From: an uncultured Clostridia bacterium
GTDB lineage: Bacteria; Bacillota; Clostridia; Oscillospirales; Acutalibacteraceae
DNA: 5,618 nt
Reading direction: 5' to 3'
Assembly: GCA_945221685.1 (NCBI GenBank)
Contig: CALYNN010000112.1
Location: forward strand, 1-5,618
Shown here: positions 3,316 through 5,618 of the stretch, one piece after another
How the letters are laid out: the number at the start of each line of letters is the position of its first letter
Position numbering within the stretch: the stretch's first letter is position 1
Position numbers and translations under genes: made by a program
Notes under the pieces: model-generated
Seen by the model: only the letters and a program-made list of their open reading frames with translations
The model's database searches: none
What the model was told of the DNA's origin: nothing

Positions 3316-5618
3316 GAAATTATTTGAACCTGTGAATGCTGTTCCGTAAACAGTATCAACATTGCCGTCTGCATCCTTAACAATAGCATAAGGAGCATAC
3401 TTAAATGTTACTGTTGTACTTGGATTTGTAATGTTGATAACGAACTGATTACCTACTGTGTAGATAGAAGACTTCATTCTTGAAATACCGTTTGTGCCAA
3501 CCTTTTCAACTGTCATATCTGTTACTGTTGTATCAGAGGTGAACAGGAAGCCGCACTCAACGATTTCATAGCCTTCCGGTAATGTAAAGGTACCAATCAT
3601 TGCAAACTTAGTTTCCTTATTAAGAACGGTTGAAAGCGATGATACGGTAGCCTTAGGAGCATCTACAACACCATGAGGAGGTTTTGCACCAACCTTCTTT
3701 GCGGTTGAGCAGTAAACAGGATTGCCTGCGCCATCGTAAATAACATCAGTTGCTTCCTCGTTAAAGGAGGTTGAATAGCCGCCGCCAACAACAGTTTCTA
3801 TAGTTGTTGAGTCGAGAACAAAAGCCTCATACTCGTCGTATGTCAGCGGAACTACGCACTTACCTATAATGCAGGTTTCTGTGCAGGAGGTAAGCTCAAA
3901 TGACTCGCAGGCATAGAAGCTGTATGCACCGGTATTGAACGAAACAAGTGTGTACTTATCATTATAAACGCCATTATCATCATCATAATACATATCGGCA
4001 ACTACCCAGCAGTATGCTTCCGGATTGCTGAGGTTAACCTTTGTATTATAAGCATAAGACTCAACTGTTACAACGCCTGTAAGCAGGTCATCAAGACAAG
4101 CCGCAGTTGTAATTGTAAAGTTGCTTGCTGAATTTGCAGTATAGTTTGCAATAATTGTTGTATCGGCAGATACATTAATTACATCACCTGCAGAAGCGCC
4201 GTTATCGTAGCTATCGAATGTGTAACCGAAGTAAGACGGAGCAGTCGGCATTGTATATGAGCCGCTTGTGGAAGCCATATCAATTACCTTGCCTGTGCTT
4301 GACTTAACTGTTACAACATAGGTTGAGCCGGTTTCATCGGCTACTGCGGCGGTAAGGTAGGTATCGCCCTTAACAATAAATCCTAATGACGGAGCAGAAA
4401 GCATATACTTAGGAATTGTTGCTCCTGCTGTTCCTCTTGACGGAGCGTTGTAGCTATAGGTCCAACCTGCAGAAGCACCGTCGTAGTTAACGTTTGTGTC
4501 GGCTGCATCAAGAACATAGGTTCCGTCGCTGTTTACAATAACAGGAGTACCGTAAGGAACATCTGCTACAACAACATTTGATGCGCCCTTGCCGTTGAGG
4601 TAAATCTTATAGGTCTTTGTTTGAATTGACTCAAGAGCCGCCTGAATAGCAAGATCAAGCTCATCCTTATCACCAAAGGTAAGACCCTTTACTGTTACCC
4701 CTGCAATAACAACATCTGATTCATAGTCAAAATCAAAGCCTGATAAATCATATCTGTCGACATCTCCGCCTGCTATTTTAGCCTCTGCAACAGTAGCCTT
4801 TGCAGTAGAGAGGTCAAGTCCTGCAGGAGTAAGGGAGCTGATTAAGGTATTGATTTTTTCTGTTTCAGCATCAATAGCTGCCTGATGGTCTGCCATAGTT
4901 GCTTCCTTTTGAGCGTCGTCATAAAGGAAATATGTCATACCGTCAACCTCAGTTTTTAACGAATTAAGAGCTGCGGTTGTGTAAACATCGTCAACAAGCA
5001 AGCCGAGAAGCTGAGCCTTTGCAGTATTGTATGCAGTAAATACTGCCTGATTAAGAACTGAATCATAGGTAGCTGTGTATGTTGCGGCTGCAGTAATAGA
5101 AGTATCTAAATTAACAGAAGGAGTCCATTCCTTAAAGGTATAGGTTCTGTTATCTGCAACATACTGAGGTGGTGTGCCTATTTTATTAATAGTGCTTGCA
5201 TAATCGTTAAGGGTTTCGCCGTAGGTTGCAACAAAGCTTGTTGCAGTGTCTGCGCCGTTTGCATCCTTATAATTAAATGCAATATTGAAGGTCTTCTTAG
5301 CAAGAGCCTCTTTAGCATTCCAAAGAGTTGTATATCTTGCTGTGCAACGGTTATACAGGGTTGTAACACCTGTAGTTGATGATGCAAGTGAGATATAGTC
5401 AATATTTTCCTTAGCCTCTTTAAGAGCCTTAGCAAAGGCTGCCCAAGAATCCTCGGTATACATTACCTTTTCGTTTGACTCAACCATTCTGTCGCAAATG
5501 CTTACAAGGTCGACAAGATTGGAAATATCAATAACGGTTACAGATGAAGTAATCATCTGGTTGTTTGACTTAGAAGTAAGGTAAGCATAGCCTGCATAAG
5601 CGGCTGTAGGCTGAGTAT
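3313..5618 (-). CDS. Large modular, probably secreted surface protein, C-terminal 767 residues; 5' end outside the window
   Basis: The frame stays open to the right edge: 20 codons precede the first in-window Met (5554-5556), and that Met has no clear ribosome site, so the true start lies outside. Numbering from that Met, visible parts are: a helical FIVAR-like segment (about 13-87, core YTEDSWAAFAKALKEAKENI); an InlB-B-repeat-like beta module (about 88-166, YTFKEWTP at 139-146 and TYTATYD at 159-165); two more helical segments (about 168-243 and 246-312); two diverged beta modules sharing GASAG (about 313-400 and 411-475); a cysteine-rich region (about 480-625); and an Ig/Fn-like C-terminal domain (about 632-747). 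Composition is rich in Thr, Ala, Ser and Tyr, as in extracellular proteins. No LPXTG, dockerin pair, SLH domain or C-terminal membrane segment is seen, so attachment is unclear. A role in adhesion or glycan binding is only inference. It is cotranscribed with the small peptide gene downstream. Confidence 0.85.
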   Translation of the reverse strand, partial: TQPTAAYAGYAYLTSKSNNQMITSSVTVIDISNLVDLVSICDRMVESNEKVMYTEDSWAAFAKALKEAKENIDYISLASSTTGVTTLYNRCTARYTTLWNAKEALAKKTFNIAFNYKDANGADTATSFVATYGETLNDYASTINKIGTPPQYVADNRTYTFKEWTPSVNLDTSITAAATYTATYDSVLNQAVFTAYNTAKAQLLGLLVDDVYTTAALNSLKTEVDGMTYFLYDDAQKEATMADHQAAIDAETEKINTLISSLTPAGLDLSTAKATVAEAKIAGGDVDRYDLSGFDFDYESDVVIAGVTVKGLTFGDKDELDLAIQAALESIQTKTYKIYLNGKGASNVVVADVPYGTPVIVNSDGTYVLDAADTNVNYDGASAGWTYSYNAPSRGTAGATIPKYMLSAPSLGFIVKGDTYLTAAVADETGSTYVVTVKSSTGKVIDMASTSGSYTMPTAPSYFGYTFDSYDNGASAGDVINVSADTTIIANYTANSASNFTITTAACLDDLLTGVVTVESYAYNTKVNLSNPEAYCWVVADMYYDDDNGVYNDKYTLVSFNTGAYSFYACESFELTSCTETCIIGKCVVPLTYDEYEAFVLDSTTIETVVGGGYSTSFNEEATDVIYDGAGNPVYCSTAKKVGAKPPHGVVDAPKATVSSLSTVLNKETKFAMIGTFTLPEGYEIVECGFLFTSDTTVTDMTVEKVGTNGISRMKSSIYTVGNQFVINITNPSTTVTFKYAPYAIVKDADGNVDTVYGTAFTGSNNF
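4186..4480 (-). repeat. Short direct repeat encoding GASAG in two tandem beta modules
   Basis: The 16-base segments 4186-4201 and 4465-4480 are identical except at one base (acctgcagaagc, then g or a, then ccg). They lie 279 bases (93 codons) apart in the same frame and both encode GASAG, within YDGASAGW (residues 358-365) and DNGASAGDV (451-459) of the large protein, counted from the in-window Met. This supports an internal duplication of a beta module that has since diverged outside this turn. Similarity elsewhere in the two modules is weak (TYKIYL near 315 against TYVVTV near 412). Confidence 0.45.

Noticed and set aside
3358..3380. DxDGxxD-like segment (DADGNVD, residues 728-734) as a dockerin or EF-hand
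   Set aside because: There is a single loop without the paired repeat and hydrophobic helices of a dockerin, and it sits in a beta-rich C-terminal domain.
3300..3398. 83-residue version of the small peptide starting at 3398
   Set aside because: It starts inside the large gene without a comparable ribosome site, whereas the ATG at 3297-3299 has a perfect AAGGAGG 8 bases upstream.
5554..5556. ATG as the true start of the large surface protein
   Set aside because: The frame remains open for 20 more codons to the window edge, there is no signal peptide after this Met and no clear SD before it, so it is an internal methionine.

Overview
The window is a low-to-mid GC, all-minus-strand segment. 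It most likely comes from a gut-type Clostridia (Oscillospiraceae/Ruminococcaceae-like) genome and was probably assembled from a metagenome. Evidence for this is the clostridial-style AroA signature ESGSTMRF, strong AAGGAGG-type ribosome binding sites, an A/T-rich housekeeping promoter, and a large secreted-type protein built from FIVAR-like and InlB-B-like modules. No species can be named from the sequence alone. The first 46 bases are not genomic. They are an Illumina Nextera (Tn5) adapter with its i5 index, so the left end of the contig is a library artefact.

Layout, read in the direction of transcription (right to left): (1) 5618-3313 holds the 3' part of a very large, probably extracellular modular protein that enters from beyond the right edge. 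(2) 3299-3147 holds a 50-residue acidic, Gly/Asp-rich peptide gene. Its Shine-Dalgarno overlaps the stop codon of the large gene, so the two are probably translationally coupled. (3) 3138-3107 is a strong intrinsic terminator that closes this unit. (4) 3040-3012 is a good sigma-A-type promoter that starts a second unit. (5) 2981-47 carries tyrA, aroB and aroA in that order, tightly packed with TAATG and ATGA overlaps. aroA is cut by the contig end and runs artificially into the adapter.

The aro unit makes aromatic amino acids. AroB (3-dehydroquinate synthase) and AroA (EPSP synthase) are the second and sixth steps of the shikimate pathway to chorismate. TyrA (prephenate or arogenate dehydrogenase) is the committing oxidation on the tyrosine branch. 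TyrA here is compact and lacks an ACT regulatory domain. AroA appears to lack about 20 residues between its first helix and the ESGSTMRF loop compared with E. coli AroA.

The most open biology is the cell-surface unit: an unrecognised modular protein with a cysteine-rich C-terminal region and no visible anchoring signal, followed by the small coupled peptide of unknown role. No RNA genes, insertion sequences or CRISPR arrays are visible.
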